64,000 nucleotides of DNA from Gymnogyps californianus (lineage: Eukaryota; Chordata; Aves; Accipitriformes; Cathartidae). Below are positions 62,739 through 64,000 of the stretch, piece after piece. The notes beneath the pieces were generated by a model. The model was not told where the DNA came from, did not search any database, and worked only from the letters and a program-made list of their open reading frames with translations. How positions within the stretch are numbered: position 1 is the first letter of the stretch; every line of letters begins with the position of its first letter. The DNA lies in contig NC_059487.1 in NCBI RefSeq assembly GCF_018139145.2, forward strand, positions 4,547,792 to 4,611,791, read 5' to 3'. Made by a program: the position numbers and the translations under genes.

Positions 62739-64000
62739 CTGGGAAAAGCACGTCTCTGTCAATAGCTGAGAGCCTGCAAAAGCCCTGCCGCTGAAACATC
62801 CCATGTTGGCACGGCTTGAGGTGCCTAGGAGCTTGTATGTGGAAAATCCAGGCACTTATCTAGCTTGTTGCTGTGCCAGAATAGGGCTGTTCCCAGGATT
62901 TTTTTTTTTTTTTCCGTGGGTCAAAATGTGTAGTGACTTTAAACAATGGAAGGATTTCTGTTAAAAAGACTGGGGTGCGGGCGAATAGGGCTTTAATTTG
63001 TATCTTAAGGGAAGGGTGTGGGCTCTCACGATGGTGTTTTTGAGATTCTGTTGGAAATTAGCTTTGTTTTTTTCCCATGTCTTATTTTAAAGCCTGTCTT
63101 GGGGAAAAATTTGTTGTTGTTTTTCAAATTACAGCTCTCTAAATGTGTAGTTTAAAACGTCAGGAAGGGGGATGTCGTTTTGGAAGACTCCACACATCTG
63201 TCTGTTGCAGGGCTGATTAAAAAACGGAAGCTTTAACCAGAAAAACAAATAAAAGAAGGTAATATCACTGTCACAGATGGGTCGGGCTGCTTTCCCTGCA
63301 GGTGTCTGCATTGCAGCCCACTTTCACATATAATGTGCTGTGGAAAAAATAAATGGAGAGCCGAATCGGAGACTTATGCCCTCAATTAATTTTTGTTCCA
63401 CATAATCGGAGCTGCTGCATGCTTTTCCTTCAATATTTAACTGCCTGCCTCAGAAGATGGGGCTGCTCTCCTGCGAGGGAAGTTGGGATTCAGTTCATGT
63501 TTGCACAGAAATCCCATTCTGATCTTTCTTTCTTTGCCTAAGGGCAGGGATCCTGCTGCTCCTCTGATGCTAGAGATAAATTTTGTTAGCAGATACTTTT
63601 CTTTGGGAGAGCAAAGGGGAGAGGGGAGTGGTATGTAATGAATTCTTGAAGGAATAAAATTTCCTTGTCTTCAAGCATCGTCTTCTCTAGAGTCCTGTGT
63701 GCTGCCTCGAGCTTGTGTCTGCGCTGTCTCGGGTGCAGTCAGTGGGGAGCTGAGGGGAGACCTTTGCTCATGGTTTGATGTATACAGACTTCATCTGAGG
63801 AAAAAAATGAATTGATACAATTAGTGCGTGCTCTCTGCAGATTTACAGGCTGTTCAGTAGTTTTCTCTATTGCACTAGGTTAAAAGGGGACGGCTTGTTT
63901 TGGTGTGTAGCTTGAAATTGAGCCCTGAACTTAGTTTCTGATTTTTAACTCGATTCAAAATCACAGTTAGATTTTCAAGTTCAAAATAACTGAAATGTCC

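Larger units (their letters stand above)
53721..64000. other. Probable first intron of PPP1R16B, no exon seen
   Basis: No coding exon or RNA gene recognised in about 10 kb. It contains an 18-G homopolymer at 54874-54891, a T run near 62899 and the inverted repeat at 62658-62738. The assignment as an intron depends on the CpG-island promoter call. Confidence 0.4.

Noticed and set aside
1..64000. SLC32A1 or ARHGAP40 coding exons expected by mammalian synteny
   Set aside because: No long SLC32A1 second exon and no RhoGAP motif were found on either strand.
1..64000. CRISPR arrays, operons, tRNA or rRNA genes, prokaryotic features
   Set aside because: The window is vertebrate nuclear DNA; no tRNA-like B box with cloverleaf and no regularly spaced repeats were seen.

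Overview
The window is vertebrate nuclear DNA and almost certainly avian. Three things point there: fragments of CR1 LINEs, two copies of an avian-type endogenous retrovirus LTR, and one complete intron-rich vertebrate gene, ACTR5, with short introns. No SINE family typical of mammals (Alu, B1) is visible. Assignments rest on translating exons by eye, on splice-site logic and on remembered families; no database was searched.

Layout. 1-10.4 kb: AT-rich DNA with no recognised gene and a CR1 relic near 8 kb. 10.4-11.0 kb: a CpG island with a plausible minus-strand first exon, so the promoter of an unidentified gene probably running leftward. 12.7-13.3 kb: a degraded plus-oriented ERV LTR. 14.2-16.5 kb, minus strand: an ADIG (adipogenin) homologue, recognised by its conserved first exon, followed by a long acidic Ser/Glu-rich tail exon. 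17.7-18.7 kb: a CpG-island promoter. 18.3-28.7 kb, plus strand: ACTR5 (ARP5, a subunit of the INO80 chromatin remodeller), nine coding exons, 612 aa, intact. 28.7-53 kb: about 24 kb of intergenic DNA holding SINE/LINE relics and a clean solo LTR with target-site duplication at 46.2 kb. 53.0-53.7 kb: a strong CpG island with a good plus-strand splice donor. By synteny this is the first, non-coding exon of PPP1R16B, and the remaining 10 kb would be its first intron. That intron holds a near-perfect 39-bp-arm inverted repeat at 62.7 kb.

The genes do not form a functional system. ACTR5 is a housekeeping nuclear gene, ADIG a small membrane protein of lipid-storing cells, and PPP1R16B a membrane-linked phosphatase regulator. 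The main points of interest are the long-tailed bird-type ADIG, its head-to-head position 1.8 kb from ACTR5 (in human, as I recall, ARHGAP40 and SLC32A1 lie between them), the ambiguous microexon at 15.7 kb, and the 62.7 kb hairpin. I found no evidence of a previously undescribed multi-gene system.
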